64,000 nucleotides of DNA from Aeoliella mucimassa (GCF_007748035.1 NZ_CP036278.1:3844001-3908000); one strand, 5' to 3'. Positions 45,312 to 55,808 are shown, counted from the first letter of the stretch. Notes: generated from the letters alone by a model not told the origin. Numbers and translations: made by a program.

Positions 45312-48300
45312 TTAGTGGTTGTACAGAAAGGCCGGGCTGTTCAACAACGCCCAGGCCAGATCCTGCGCTGCAGTCAGTCGCAGGTTGTTCAATTGTTGTT
45401 TGCTGAGCAGCAGTTCCTGTTCCATGCGACGAAGCTGCTCATCGATCGGCAACGGCTGGCTTGCTTTCTGGAGCTGCGATTGCAACTCCTGCTCCCTGGC
45501 ATCCATCGCCAGCGGTTGCTGAGCAGTTGCAAGTTGTTGTTGCAGTTCCTTCAGACGCGAGTCGTTCGCCTGGCGATAGTCGGCCAACGATTTCTTTTGC
45601 TCGTCCGATCGCTCGGCTGCGGCCACTTGCAGAATGGCATCGACCTCGGGGGGCAATCCAAAGTCGGCCTCTCCTTCGGCGTCGGTGGTCGACAGTCGGA
45701 ACCGGCCGAGTTGATGCTTGCTGTCGGTATACAAGTGCTGCAGCTGCAACTGCAGTTGCTGGTTCTCCTCCAACAACACCGGCGTGGCGAATCGGAACAC
45801 GGCCACATGGCGTTGGCCCGCCTGGCCGCTAATTGCCCACCCGTTATTGCGGTCGCTCAGGTTACCATCAATGGCCGAGGCGACCGAGTAGTTTTCCTGG
45901 CTGTAATCGGCCTTGGCCGAATCGAAGGTAAGCGGCTCACCAGCGGTGGCTGCTGCTTCGCTCGACGCATCGAACACTTGAGCGGAGAACTCCGTCAACA
46001 CAAAGTTGCCATTGTGGGCCAAGCCAGGACCCGATTCGGGATGATTCGCATCCGGCAACGCTTCGAGAAGAATCGCGGTAACTCGCTCCGGAACAGAGGT
46101 GCCCGAGATCGTGAAGGCTCCCTTCGCGGGCTCGACCTTCGCCAGAATCGAGCCATCGTCCTGGGGAATCAACTCGCCTGGGATGGTGGTGTTCAATTGC
46201 AGCGGGGTAAACGCGTGCCAAGGGGTAAACTGCCCGCGCAGCTCTGCTTCCCACTCGGCCGAAGTCGTGGCGAGAGCCTCCGTGTACTGCTTGAGATTCT
46301 GCTCAGCCGCCGCGATGGCCTGGTTTCGCTGCTGTTCCATTCGCTTGCGTTCTGCGGCGATGCTCACTCGATGCGAGGCCAGCTCTGCACTCAGGTGGAT
46401 GACCTGTTGCTGCCGCGCCAGTTCGCGTTGCGCCAACTGCTGCGTGAGTTCCACCACGTAGCGATCGCGGTTCTCTACCAAATGATCATGGTCCTGGCGA
46501 ATCTCGTCGAAGATCGCTTGGGCCGCTGTCGTCTCGTCGCTGATTGGCGGGCGGTTGAGAATGCGCAGGTAGATTTCTTCGATCAACACCGCGTCGCTCG
46601 TATCGGCAGCAGCCAAGTGGGCGATAGTGTTCTCGCCGTTGCTAATCGCGTTGCCGATAGTCGGTCCCGTCACAAAGGCCATGACTGGGCCGAGTTGCAT
46701 CTCGTTCACCCGTTCACACTCGCAAGCACTTTCGCGAGCCGGGCGGCCGAGATTGTCGAGGAACCCATCGGCCAGCTTAATGCCGGAGTCGGGCAGCGCT
46801 GCTGCACGAGTGCCGGCCGGAACTCCTGGCAAATGCATCGCAGTACCGGTGACTTGGTGCACCGCGTCGTACAGAACCTCGGCGGGAAGTCGGCGCGGGC
46901 GGGCGTGAGAGAAGTTCAACGTGTCGTCGACATTCCAGTCGTTCGATGCGACGCTTCGCTGGTAGGTGTCCGACTTGCAAATCAGTTTCACCAGATGCTG
47001 GGTATCGAAGTCGCTGCTGACAAACTCGTTCGTCAAGTAATCGAGCAACTCAGGGTTCGAAGGAGGATTGCCGGCGCGAATGTCGTCGATCGGTTCGATG
47101 ATGCCGGTGCCGAGCAGGTAGCCCCACAAGCGATTCGCATAACTGCGAGCAAAGTAAGGGTTGTCGGGCGAGGTAATCCAGGCAGCCAATTCTTGTCGCC
47201 GGGTCGCGTTGTTGGGCGACTCGTACGACACTTCGTAGGGGAACGACGGAGGAGTAACCTGCCCGGTTCGCTCGTGCACCATCTCTCCCTGGCTGGCGTC
47301 GGCGACCACTTCGAACAGCGGTTTGTTGCCTTCGACCGCGGTGCCGCCGATCGTGCGATCGCCGCTCTCCGGATCGCGTTCTCGAGTAACTTGCGAAAAA
47401 TACGCGGCCATCTCGTAGTACTCATCCTGCGTCCACCGCTCAAACGGATGATCGTGGCACTTGTTGCAGTTGAACCGCGTCGACAGGAACAGATGGGTCG
47501 TGTTCTCCATCGTGTCCTCCGGCGTGCGGAGAATCTTGTAGTACGACGCGGCCGGATTCTCACGATTCGATCCGCTGGCGGTGATAATCTTGGCGACGAA
47601 TTCATCGTACGGAGTGTTGCCACTGATTTCGTCGCGAATCCACTGTCGAAAAGCGGTCGCCCCTTCGCGTCCGAGGAACTTGCCATTCACCTGCAGCAGA
47701 TCGGCCCACTTGTTGCTCCAATGCTCCACGTACGACGGACTGCCAACGAGTTGATCGACCAACGCATCGCGTTTGGTTTGAGAGTCGCGTGTGTTGTCCA
47801 CGAACTGGGCAATCTGATCGGTCGTGGGTGGCAACCCGGTAAGATCGAGGTAAACCCGACGCACGAACGCGTAGTCGTCGGCGACCGGCGAAGGCAGTGT
47901 CTTGGTGCGTTTGAGTTTCTCGTCCACCAAGCGGTCTATGTCATTCGTCGCAGGCTGCTCGGCCCACTCGAAACCGGTGCGGTCGCCCATGATGGTGAGC
48001 GTGGTCGCTGCGTAGGCACCTTCGTAACGCACCAGCACGGGAGCTTCGCCCCGGCGGAGGGTGACGATCAGCCCAGCGTGATCGCCGGCCGGTTCGGCCA
48101 CGTCGGCATTGCCGCTTTCGATGAACGCATCGGCGGTCACATCGCGCGTCGCTCCGTCGGCGTACTCGGCAATCACGCGGAACTGCTGGCGTTCGCCGAT
48201 TTGCTCGACTACGGGATTGGTCGGACTGATCCGAACCCCAATCACGCGAGGAGTGTTGGTGTTCAGCCCCGCGCCCGACTCGATCCACTCGCGAAGCGTG

Positions 48301-50444
48301 TGATAGTAGCGACTGCCAGGCTCGATCACTTGCCCACCTTCGTGCGGCACGACGCCGATGGCTTTGAGCAGCATCAAGCTCTCGCCCGGCGAGGCAAGAT
48401 TCACCCGCCGCGAGGCGTGGTCGTCGGTGAGCGAACGAATGTCGTACAGCGAATCGTACCCTCGCAACGAGAGCTTGAAGCCATTCTTTCCGTCCTTCGC
48501 TCCATGACACGTACCTGCATTGCATCCCGCCCGGGTGAGAATGGGATTCACGTCGCGAATGTAGTCGATGGAAGCATTTTCCGACGCGCGAATCTCGACT
48601 GGTACCTCGGTCGACATATTGTGAAACGATACCTGCAAACGCGTGCTCCCCGCAGCAATCGGGAGCAGCTCTCCATAGCCATCGACTTGAGCAACCGTAG
48701 TATCAAGTTGGAACGCCACCTGACGGGTCACATCGTAGCGGCGTCCATCTTCCAGTTCTGCGGTGACGGTCAATTGAACGGGATGGGTAAGGCTGGCCGC
48801 GTCGACCTGTGTCGGCTCGACGACCACCCGCGCGATCGGCGAATCGTCCGGCACCACCGGCTCGTTGGCCGCGGTCGAGGTGGATGGGGTATCCGTGTTA
48901 CTGGTGCTAGCGAGTTCGGCTTCTGCCTGCTCGTCCGCCGGCGACGACTGCAGCTCGACCACATCGAACTGGTGGAGCAGCTCGCCAGTGGCTCCATCAA
49001 CCATGCGGACCACGCCATCGCGTCCCGCGGCTACCACGCGTGTGCCATCGGGGCTGATGGCAACGCTATACAGCGGGCTGTTTTCGATCGTCAGCTCAGC
49101 CACCACGGTTACCGATTCGGTAAAGTAAGTCTTGAGCTTTTGGTTCTCGTCCGCGGAGCGGGAGTGGGTTGGCTTGAAGAGCAGTTGCTTGATTTCTTCG
49201 CTCGGTGCTTGCGCGGGATCGATGCGATACAGATGCAACGCCCCCTGGCCATTCAGGCTGCTGGCCGCGGCGACGAGCGACCCCTCGGGGCTGATATCGA
49301 TGCTGAAAATCCGCCCTGGCAGCGGGGAAAACTCGAGCAGCAGGTTGGCGTCGTCGCCGATCACCCGCTTGGTTTGGCGGTGCATGCGGTAGATGCGCGG
49401 CACACCGTCGGCACCGCCGAACAGGATTTCATCGCGTTCTGGATGACGAGCGACGCTATGAATACCACCCTTCAGCGCGCCGGGGGTGATCGACGTAATA
49501 TTATCGACAAACCGCTCATTGGGGACTTCGACCAGCTTCGCGGTCATGTCACGCCCCACGGCGACCAAATGGCTTCCATCGACCGAGTAAACCGTATCGA
49601 GCGGCCAGTCGTTCGGCGCACCTTGGAACAACAGCTGCTCGCCGGATTCGGAGTCGATCGCGCGAATCGTGTTGTCAGTAGCCCCGAAGGCGACCTGCTT
49701 GCCATCCGGCGACCAACTGACTCCGCGGAGCGTGTCGTAACTCACCATGTGCGAGAGCAGCAGCTCTTGATCCATGACATCCCAGATCTGTATTTCCCCA
49801 CGCTGGGCGGGGTTGCCCCCCGCAACGGCCAGACGCTTGCCATCGGGCGAGAACCTCACGGTTTCGATCCGTTCGGAGAGTCCAACCAGTCGCCCGACGA
49901 GTTCGAATCCCTCGGCGCGATGCAACCGAACTTCATGGTATCCGGCAATCGCGAGCAGTTGACCATCGGGCGAGTAGTCGATCGAGGTAACAACGGGGGG
50001 CTGGGTATAGACCGGCGGGTGCGCCTGGTCGATGGGCGGCTCGCTGGCAGCCGGTGTATCGTCCATAGCACCAGCGGCGATCCAGCGCGTGATCAATTCG
50101 ATTTCTGCGGCGCTCAGCGGCTCGCCATCGGCTGGCATCTCCGCCTGACCATCGGTCGGCGTGATGAGCGACACCAGCAAGCTGTCATGGGGTTTACCAG
50201 CAACGACGGGTTGCTCTCCGCGATCGCCGATAGCGATCAGGCGGTCGAAGCTCGTCATCGAGTAGTTGCCACTCGGCTTGGCCGGCTGATGACATCCATA
50301 ACAATGCGCTGCAAAGATCGGTTGTATGTCGTTGGCGAAACTCACGCTCGGCGACGACTCTTCCGCAGCGGCAACCGCGTCGGGACTCATCATGAGTCCA
50401 ACCACGATCAAAGCAAACACAACTCTACTGAATCTTGCAATCAT
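45312..50444 (-). CDS. 1,710-residue cytochrome/WD40/Big2-like/DUF1549/DUF1553 protein
   Basis: Signal peptide MIARFSRVVFALIVVGLMMSPDAVA, then PSCyt1 with heme motif CYGCH (48-52); a WD40-type propeller (about 160-545; VTSIDYSPDGQLLAIAGYHEV, VRFSPDGKRLAVAGG, VSWSPDGKQVAFGA); a Big2-like domain (about 550-630); an unusual CX4CH motif, GCNAGTCHGAKDGKNGFKLSL, near 640; a second Big2-like domain (about 730-820); DUF1549 (about 830-1030) with CNKCHDHPFERW near 995; and DUF1553. A long charged coiled coil (about 1330-1420; LTQQLAQRELARQQQVIHLSAEL) and a Gln-rich C-terminus follow. Secreted and likely multi-heme. Co-transcribed with the DUF1501 gene. Function unknown. Confidence 0.92.
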   Translation of the reverse strand: MIARFSRVVFALIVVGLMMSPDAVAAAEESSPSVSFANDIQPIFAAHCYGCHQPAKPSGNYSMTSFDRLIAIGDRGEQPVVAGKPHDSLLVSLITPTDGQAEMPADGEPLSAAEIELITRWIAAGAMDDTPAASEPPIDQAHPPVYTQPPVVTSIDYSPDGQLLAIAGYHEVRLHRAEGFELVGRLVGLSERIETVRFSPDGKRLAVAGGNPAQRGEIQIWDVMDQELLLSHMVSYDTLRGVSWSPDGKQVAFGATDNTIRAIDSESGEQLLFQGAPNDWPLDTVYSVDGSHLVAVGRDMTAKLVEVPNERFVDNITSITPGALKGGIHSVARHPERDEILFGGADGVPRIYRMHRQTKRVIGDDANLLLEFSPLPGRIFSIDISPEGSLVAAASSLNGQGALHLYRIDPAQAPSEEIKQLLFKPTHSRSADENQKLKTYFTESVTVVAELTIENSPLYSVAISPDGTRVVAAGRDGVVRMVDGATGELLHQFDVVELQSSPADEQAEAELASTSNTDTPSTSTAANEPVVPDDSPIARVVVEPTQVDAASLTHPVQLTVTAELEDGRRYDVTRQVAFQLDTTVAQVDGYGELLPIAAGSTRLQVSFHNMSTEVPVEIRASENASIDYIRDVNPILTRAGCNAGTCHGAKDGKNGFKLSLRGYDSLYDIRSLTDDHASRRVNLASPGESLMLLKAIGVVPHEGGQVIEPGSRYYHTLREWIESGAGLNTNTPRVIGVRISPTNPVVEQIGERQQFRVIAEYADGATRDVTADAFIESGNADVAEPAGDHAGLIVTLRRGEAPVLVRYEGAYAATTLTIMGDRTGFEWAEQPATNDIDRLVDEKLKRTKTLPSPVADDYAFVRRVYLDLTGLPPTTDQIAQFVDNTRDSQTKRDALVDQLVGSPSYVEHWSNKWADLLQVNGKFLGREGATAFRQWIRDEISGNTPYDEFVAKIITASGSNRENPAASYYKILRTPEDTMENTTHLFLSTRFNCNKCHDHPFERWTQDEYYEMAAYFSQVTRERDPESGDRTIGGTAVEGNKPLFEVVADASQGEMVHERTGQVTPPSFPYEVSYESPNNATRRQELAAWITSPDNPYFARSYANRLWGYLLGTGIIEPIDDIRAGNPPSNPELLDYLTNEFVSSDFDTQHLVKLICKSDTYQRSVASNDWNVDDTLNFSHARPRRLPAEVLYDAVHQVTGTAMHLPGVPAGTRAAALPDSGIKLADGFLDNLGRPARESACECERVNEMQLGPVMAFVTGPTIGNAISNGENTIAHLAAADTSDAVLIEEIYLRILNRPPISDETTAAQAIFDEIRQDHDHLVENRDRYVVELTQQLAQRELARQQQVIHLSAELASHRVSIAAERKRMEQQRNQAIAAAEQNLKQYTEALATTSAEWEAELRGQFTPWHAFTPLQLNTTIPGELIPQDDGSILAKVEPAKGAFTISGTSVPERVTAILLEALPDANHPESGPGLAHNGNFVLTEFSAQVFDASSEAAATAGEPLTFDSAKADYSQENYSVASAIDGNLSDRNNGWAISGQAGQRHVAVFRFATPVLLEENQQLQLQLQHLYTDSKHQLGRFRLSTTDAEGEADFGLPPEVDAILQVAAAERSDEQKKSLADYRQANDSRLKELQQQLATAQQPLAMDAREQELQSQLQKASQPLPIDEQLRRMEQELLLSKQQLNNLRLTAAQDLAWALLNSPAFLYNH

Positions 50445-51128
50445 CGACTACCACGTTCGTCGGAGAGGGGAGAACCAGGAACGTGCCTTTTGAGGAGTGA
50501 GGGTGGGAACACAGCACCATTCAAATCCAGAGTAGCGGTGACATGATAACGTATTGAGCAACCGGACCCAAACAATTCTTGATGAACCCTTGGTTTCTTT
50601 TTCACAAAACAACCGCATGTTTCCTACATCAACACAACTCCAGGTAACTGAGGAAGTTTATGGCGAGTAACAACTCTGATGCACGAACCTACTCAAGCAA
50701 TCGTCCTGAACAGAATCACAAGACACTCGACGACTCGCTTGCACAACCTTGCCTAAGCGTTGTCTCCGAAACACCAAAGCGTTGGAACAAGCGCACCACT
50801 AAGAAGATCGTCGAAAGCTGCGTGAGCTGTTTTCTAAGTCCGTGATTCAAAAACATAGTCCGTTGCTGGCAGCGTCCCGTATCGACTTTGTTTCCTCCTA
50901 TATTTGTGGATGTTTTTATCGATTCAGGCATGTCTTTTCTGTACAATGATCGTTCGCGATGGTCTTGCTCCTCTCAACCCAACACCTCCTCCTCAATCCC
51001 TTCGGCGCGTCGCGTCGCCCGCATCACTCCCCGCCACACGGCATCAGGGTCGCTCTCCCTTCGACCGATCCATGGCGTCTAGCAATGCGCGCGAAGCAAC
51101 TCGCCTTGGTGGCGGAAAGGCCCACTGC
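50445..51128. other. 684-bp divergent intergenic region
   Basis: It separates the giant cytochrome gene from the CotH-like gene. Apart from the doubtful short frame at 50660-50845, I see no gene, repeat copy or strong dyad here. Longer frames for the CotH gene begin at 50904, but those residues have no domain or signal character. Confidence 0.4.
50660..50845 (+). CDS. Possible small protein, 61 residues, unrecognised
   Basis: ATG 50660 is preceded by TGAGGAAG at good spacing. The product is hydrophilic and Ser/Lys-rich (MASNNSDARTYSSNRPEQ...) with two cysteines near the C-terminus (ESCVSCF). No family recognised. It lies in a long gap and could be chance. Confidence 0.25.
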   Translation: MASNNSDARTYSSNRPEQNHKTLDDSLAQPCLSVVSETPKRWNKRTTKKIVESCVSCFLSP

Positions 51129-54100
51129 ATGCGTAACCGACCACTTCGAATCGAGAGTCTCGAGCCTCGCCAACTGCTGGCAGCCGATCCGCTCATCACG
51201 GAGTTCATGGCCAGTAACAACGCGACCCTCGCCGATGGTGATGGCAATTACCCCGACTGGATCGAGGTGCACAATCCCACCGACTCGTCGATCGATCTCT
51301 CCGGTTGGCACCTGACCGATGATGCTGCAAACCCGACGAAGTGGAGCTTCCCGAGCCTCACGCAGTCGGTGCTTGCTCCTGGTGAGTACCTGTTGGTGTT
51401 TGCTTCGTCGCAAGAGGGTAACGACTACGTCGACGCCGATGGATACTTGCACACCAACTTTGCCCTCAGTGTGTCTGGAGAGTACCTGGCCCTTACCGAT
51501 CCCGTGGGGGGGGTGGTCCACGAGTTTGCTCCGGAGTATCCCGAGCAGCTTATCGACGTTTCGTACGGTATTAGCCAGGCGAACACGGTGCTGCTGCAAG
51601 GCGATTCGCCAGGGCGATACTTGGTTCCACCAGACGACTCGCTGGCAAACACCTGGACCACGCCCGCTTTCGACGACTCGCTGTGGACTCCGTCCACGCT
51701 TGGCATTGGATACGAGACCAATCCCACGTCTGGCGGCACCGGCGACCTCATCAACTTGGCTCTCAACGGCATCACTTCGCAGTCGTCGCAGTTGTCGTCG
51801 TTTGAATCCGACCGGGCGATCGATGGCGATCTGACTAACTTCACGCACACCGCTGCCGGGCAGGACCTGCCCGCCACCTGGCAGGTCGACCTCGGCGACG
51901 CGTACGCCCTGGAGCAAATCGTGCTGCACAATCGCGATGGCTGCTGCTTCTCGCGTTTGCGCGATATTACCGTCGAAGTGCTCGACGAAACCGACGCGGT
52001 CATTTTTACTTCGGACTTGCTGAATCCCGAGAACATCCTCGGCGGTGGAGTGGTGTTTGCTGGGCCGGAAACGCTGGAAGTCGATCTCGTTGCCCTTACC
52101 GGCGGATCGCTGTTGGGACAAACCGTCCGCGTGATTCGCACGCCGGATCCCGACCTTTCGGGAACCGCTGGCAATGGCAATCACGACGAGGCCGATGTAC
52201 TTTCGCTCGGTGAAGTGCAAGTGTTTGGCCGCGAAACGGTAAGCTACGACCAGCTGTTCCCCACGAATCTGCAAACCGACATGTTCGGGGTAAATAGCAG
52301 CGTTTATCTTCGCAGCACGTTCGAATACGACAGCCAGACAACTCCCCTGGAAGCACTGCTTCTGAACGTGCAGTACGACGATGGATTCGTTGCCTACCTC
52401 AATGGAGTGAAGATCGCCGAACGCAACGCGCCTGCAGAACTTGGGTACGATGCAACCGCGACCGCTGAACGCAACGACGTGCAGGCGATTCGTTTTGAGT
52501 CGATCAATCTCACTTCGTATCTCAACCTGCTGGTCGACGGGGAGAACGTGCTGGCACTTCAGGGGCTTAACCTGAGTGCCGGCGATGATGATTTCCTGCT
52601 GGTTCCGGAACTCAAAGGTATCGCCACGACTTCGGCCGAGCGGTATTTCGACGTCCCGACACCCGGCTCGGCGAACAACGAGGGGGTGCTCGGCAGGGTT
52701 GCCGATACTGCGTTTAGTGTCGATCGCGGGTTCTACGATGCCCCATTCCAAGTCGAGATTACCTCGCCTACGCCTGCTGCCAGTATCTACTACACCACCA
52801 ACGGCGAAGTCCCGACACCGACGACTGGGCTGCTCTACACGTCGCCGCTGACGATCTCGCAAACCACGGTGCTTCGCGCAGCAGCGTTCAAGACCGACTA
52901 CATCGCAACCAATGTCGACACGCAAACCTACCTGTTTGTCGACGATATCGTAAGCCAGGATTACCAGGCGACCCTCGACGCGGGGTTACCCACGAACTGG
53001 GGCGGGGTATCGCCCGACTACGGCCTTGATCCCGACGTCATCGGCGACTTCGACGAGCAAGGCAACTCCCTGGGGGGAGACAACTACGGCGGAATCTACG
53101 CCGACTCGATCAAATCCGATCTCGTCTCGATTCCCACGCTGTCGATCGTCATGAGTACCGACGATCTGTTTGGCGACGATGGCATCTACACGAATAGCAC
53201 TGCAGGCGGTGTCGCCTGGGAGCGTGCGACTTCGGTAGAACTCATCAATCCCGATGGGAGCGAAGGTTTTCAGGTCGACGCTGGCATCCGCATCCAAGGG
53301 GGCTACTTCCGCTCGCACAGCGCGACCAAGAAGCACTCCTTCCGCTTGCTGTTCAAAGATGAATACGGGCCGACGACGCTCAACTTTCCTCTCTTCACAA
53401 ACGACGGAGCCGTCGACGAGTACAATACCATTGTGTTGCGGGCGGGGGCCAACGATGGATACTCTTGGAACGCGGCCCGCTATACCGAACAGTTCACCCG
53501 CGACGAATTCGGGCGGTTGCTGCAGAACGACCTGGGGCATCCCAGCGCCCACGGCAATTTCGTCCACTTGTACATCAACGGCATTTACTGGGGTCTCTAC
53601 AACCCGGTCGAACGCCCTGACAACGAGTTTGCTGCCAGCTACCTGACCGGCGATGCGGACAACTGGGACGCGATTCACGTTGGCGATGCCCAGACCGGCG
53701 ACTTCCAAGCGTGGGATGCCATGCTCGCGTTGTCGGACGATGCGGGCTCGTCGCTGAGTGCTTTCTATGAGCTCCAGGGCAAAGGCGTGGATGGATCCAT
53801 CGACGAATCCATCGCCCCGCTGCTGAATGTTGAATCGTACATCGACTACATCATGCTCAACGTCTGGGGAGGCAACTGGGACTGGCCATTCAAAAACTTC
53901 TGGGCGGGGCGGGATCGCGATCCGGCAACTACCACCGGGTTCGAGTTCTTCAGCTGGGACTTCGAAAACACGATGGGCAACAATCGCAGTCGATCTCCCC
54001 TTTACGCCACGACGCTCGACCAGGACTTCACCGGCAGCCGCAACGCGGGGCAACCGCATACGAATCTCAAGTCGAGTCTCGAGTATCGCATGTTCTTCGC

Positions 54101-55808
54101 CGACCAGATTCACGAAGCCTTCTTCAACGACGGAGTACTCACGCCCGACTACCTTATCGATCGCTATCAGCAACTTGCCGATCAGGTCGAGCAGTCGATC
54201 GTTGCCGAGTCGGCCCGCTGGGGCGATGCGATTTTCGGCACTCCGCTCACCCAGGACGATTGGCTCGCCGAGCGCGATTGGATTCTCGAAACTTATCTGC
54301 CGCAACGTTCGGCGATCGTGTTGCAAGAGTTTCGCAACTATGGTCTGTATCCTAGCATCGATGCCCCCGTGTTTAGTCAGCATGGTGGTCAGGTAGTAAG
54401 CGGGTACGATCTGTCGATCACCGCCTCGGCGGGAAGCATCTACTACACGCTCGACGGTTCGGACCCTCGCCAACCCGGCGGGGCGATCAGTCCTTCCGCC
54501 ATCTTGTACACCGGACAGCCAATCGAGGTGACCTCCACGTCCCAAGTGCAAGCCCGCGTGGTGCAGGGTGGCAACTGGTCGGCACTCAACTCCGCTCTGT
54601 TTACAGTCGACACGCTGGCAAATGCTACGAATCTTCGCATCACCGAGCTCCAGTACAATCCCGCGCCACCCACCACCGCGGAAGCGAATGCCGGCTGGGT
54701 GGACAACGAGGAGTTCGAGTTCATCGAGTTGTTGAATACCTCCGATCAAACGATTGACTTACATGGCGTGACCCTCTCGGGCGGCGTCGATTTCCATTTC
54801 GATTCGTCCACTCCGCTGGCTCCCGGCGAGCGGGTGGTGCTGGTCGAGAACGAAGCTGCATTCCAAACGCGATACGGCATCACAGCTCGCATCGTCGGTC
54901 AATGGACCGGCCGGCTTTCCAACGGCGGCGAAACCCTCACGCTGCTCGACTATCAGTCGGAACTCATCCAATCATTTACCTACCAGGATGGCGACGACCC
55001 CGGCGAGGAAGCCTGGCCCACCGCACCCGATGGCAATGGCCCTTCGCTCGTGATCATCGACCTGCAAGGTGACTACAACGATGGTGCCAACTGGACCACG
55101 TCGACCGCGGCGAACGGAACGCCTGGCGCCGACGACACGCCAGTCCTCCCGGGCGACTACAACCTCGACCTCATGGTCGATATGGCCGACTACCAGGTCT
55201 GGAAGTCGAGCATCGGCCAGACGCTCGCTGCCGGCACGGGTGCCGATGGCAATGGCGACGGCCTCGTGAGCCTCGCCGACTACACCGTGTGGCGCGACCA
55301 TCTTGGCACTTCACAGCCGACGATCAGCAGCCTTGCGGCAACCAACTTCAGCGACTCTGCCGCGTCGAGCACGACGGTTCCAACCACTCCCACGACTCCA
55401 ACCACCCAACCAGCGGACGCTAGCGTCGACCAGGTCGCCGAGACTCCGATCGACGATTCTGAAGAACCGGCTACTGCTCCCGCTGCGGATCGCGCGTTTC
55501 AGGATATCGGTAGCCCGAACACCGCCAGACCGCTTTCGTTCATGGTAGTGCAAACCGCCAGCAGACAGCTTTCCGCGAGTCACTCCCGATCGTTGCCGAC
55601 TGCTTCCACTGCGAGCGAATCCGCGCTGCGACCGCAAGTCGCTACTGGTTTGCTCGCTACGAACACCGAACAGTCCACGGAAGTTCATCATCCACTGCTC
55701 AAGCAACCACGCAAACAGGATGACCAACACTTGGTCCGCGAGCAGGCGTTTAGCGACTTCGATACGCTCGCAGATCGCACCGAACGCTCGCTGCCGAACC
55801 TTCGGTAA
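51129..55808 (+). CDS. LEPR-XLL/lamin-tail/CotH/dockerin multidomain surface protein
   Basis: 1,559 residues from ATG 51129, with GGAAAGG 8 nt upstream; ATG 51072 is an alternative. The N-terminus LRIESLEPRQLLAAD is the planctomycete LEPR-XLL signature. Then: lamin-tail domain (about 18-150), F5/8-type discoidin-like domain (about 210-365; RAIDGDLTNFTHTAAGQ), a chitobiase/CHB_HEX-type domain (about 535-590; ASIYYTTNGEVPTP), a CotH kinase-like domain (about 660-1070; HLYINGIYWGLYNPVERPDNEF, FSWDFENTMGNN), a second CHB_HEX-like domain (about 1085-1150; SIYYTLDGSDP), a second lamin-tail domain (about 1165-1310) and a dockerin pair (about 1340-1395). The tail is Thr/Pro-rich with no PEP-CTERM. 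CotH relatives are protein kinases or coat proteins; the role here is unknown. Confidence 0.9.
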   Translation: MRNRPLRIESLEPRQLLAADPLITEFMASNNATLADGDGNYPDWIEVHNPTDSSIDLSGWHLTDDAANPTKWSFPSLTQSVLAPGEYLLVFASSQEGNDYVDADGYLHTNFALSVSGEYLALTDPVGGVVHEFAPEYPEQLIDVSYGISQANTVLLQGDSPGRYLVPPDDSLANTWTTPAFDDSLWTPSTLGIGYETNPTSGGTGDLINLALNGITSQSSQLSSFESDRAIDGDLTNFTHTAAGQDLPATWQVDLGDAYALEQIVLHNRDGCCFSRLRDITVEVLDETDAVIFTSDLLNPENILGGGVVFAGPETLEVDLVALTGGSLLGQTVRVIRTPDPDLSGTAGNGNHDEADVLSLGEVQVFGRETVSYDQLFPTNLQTDMFGVNSSVYLRSTFEYDSQTTPLEALLLNVQYDDGFVAYLNGVKIAERNAPAELGYDATATAERNDVQAIRFESINLTSYLNLLVDGENVLALQGLNLSAGDDDFLLVPELKGIATTSAERYFDVPTPGSANNEGVLGRVADTAFSVDRGFYDAPFQVEITSPTPAASIYYTTNGEVPTPTTGLLYTSPLTISQTTVLRAAAFKTDYIATNVDTQTYLFVDDIVSQDYQATLDAGLPTNWGGVSPDYGLDPDVIGDFDEQGNSLGGDNYGGIYADSIKSDLVSIPTLSIVMSTDDLFGDDGIYTNSTAGGVAWERATSVELINPDGSEGFQVDAGIRIQGGYFRSHSATKKHSFRLLFKDEYGPTTLNFPLFTNDGAVDEYNTIVLRAGANDGYSWNAARYTEQFTRDEFGRLLQNDLGHPSAHGNFVHLYINGIYWGLYNPVERPDNEFAASYLTGDADNWDAIHVGDAQTGDFQAWDAMLALSDDAGSSLSAFYELQGKGVDGSIDESIAPLLNVESYIDYIMLNVWGGNWDWPFKNFWAGRDRDPATTTGFEFFSWDFENTMGNNRSRSPLYATTLDQDFTGSRNAGQPHTNLKSSLEYRMFFADQIHEAFFNDGVLTPDYLIDRYQQLADQVEQSIVAESARWGDAIFGTPLTQDDWLAERDWILETYLPQRSAIVLQEFRNYGLYPSIDAPVFSQHGGQVVSGYDLSITASAGSIYYTLDGSDPRQPGGAISPSAILYTGQPIEVTSTSQVQARVVQGGNWSALNSALFTVDTLANATNLRITELQYNPAPPTTAEANAGWVDNEEFEFIELLNTSDQTIDLHGVTLSGGVDFHFDSSTPLAPGERVVLVENEAAFQTRYGITARIVGQWTGRLSNGGETLTLLDYQSELIQSFTYQDGDDPGEEAWPTAPDGNGPSLVIIDLQGDYNDGANWTTSTAANGTPGADDTPVLPGDYNLDLMVDMADYQVWKSSIGQTLAAGTGADGNGDGLVSLADYTVWRDHLGTSQPTISSLAATNFSDSAASSTTVPTTPTTPTTQPADASVDQVAETPIDDSEEPATAPAADRAFQDIGSPNTARPLSFMVVQTASRQLSASHSRSLPTASTASESALRPQVATGLLATNTEQSTEVHHPLLKQPRKQDDQHLVREQAFSDFDTLADRTERSLPNLR

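Noticed and set aside
43521-50546. A 2,341-codon open frame on the plus strand
   Set aside because: It is antisense to the DUF1501 and giant cytochrome genes, which have clear domains, signal peptides and start sites. Its product has no domain or membrane pattern; codon bias in the real genes keeps the opposite strand open.
51024-52925. A 633-codon minus-strand frame (and another at 52986-54749)
   Set aside because: Both lie opposite the CotH/lamin-tail gene and their products show no recognisable domain.
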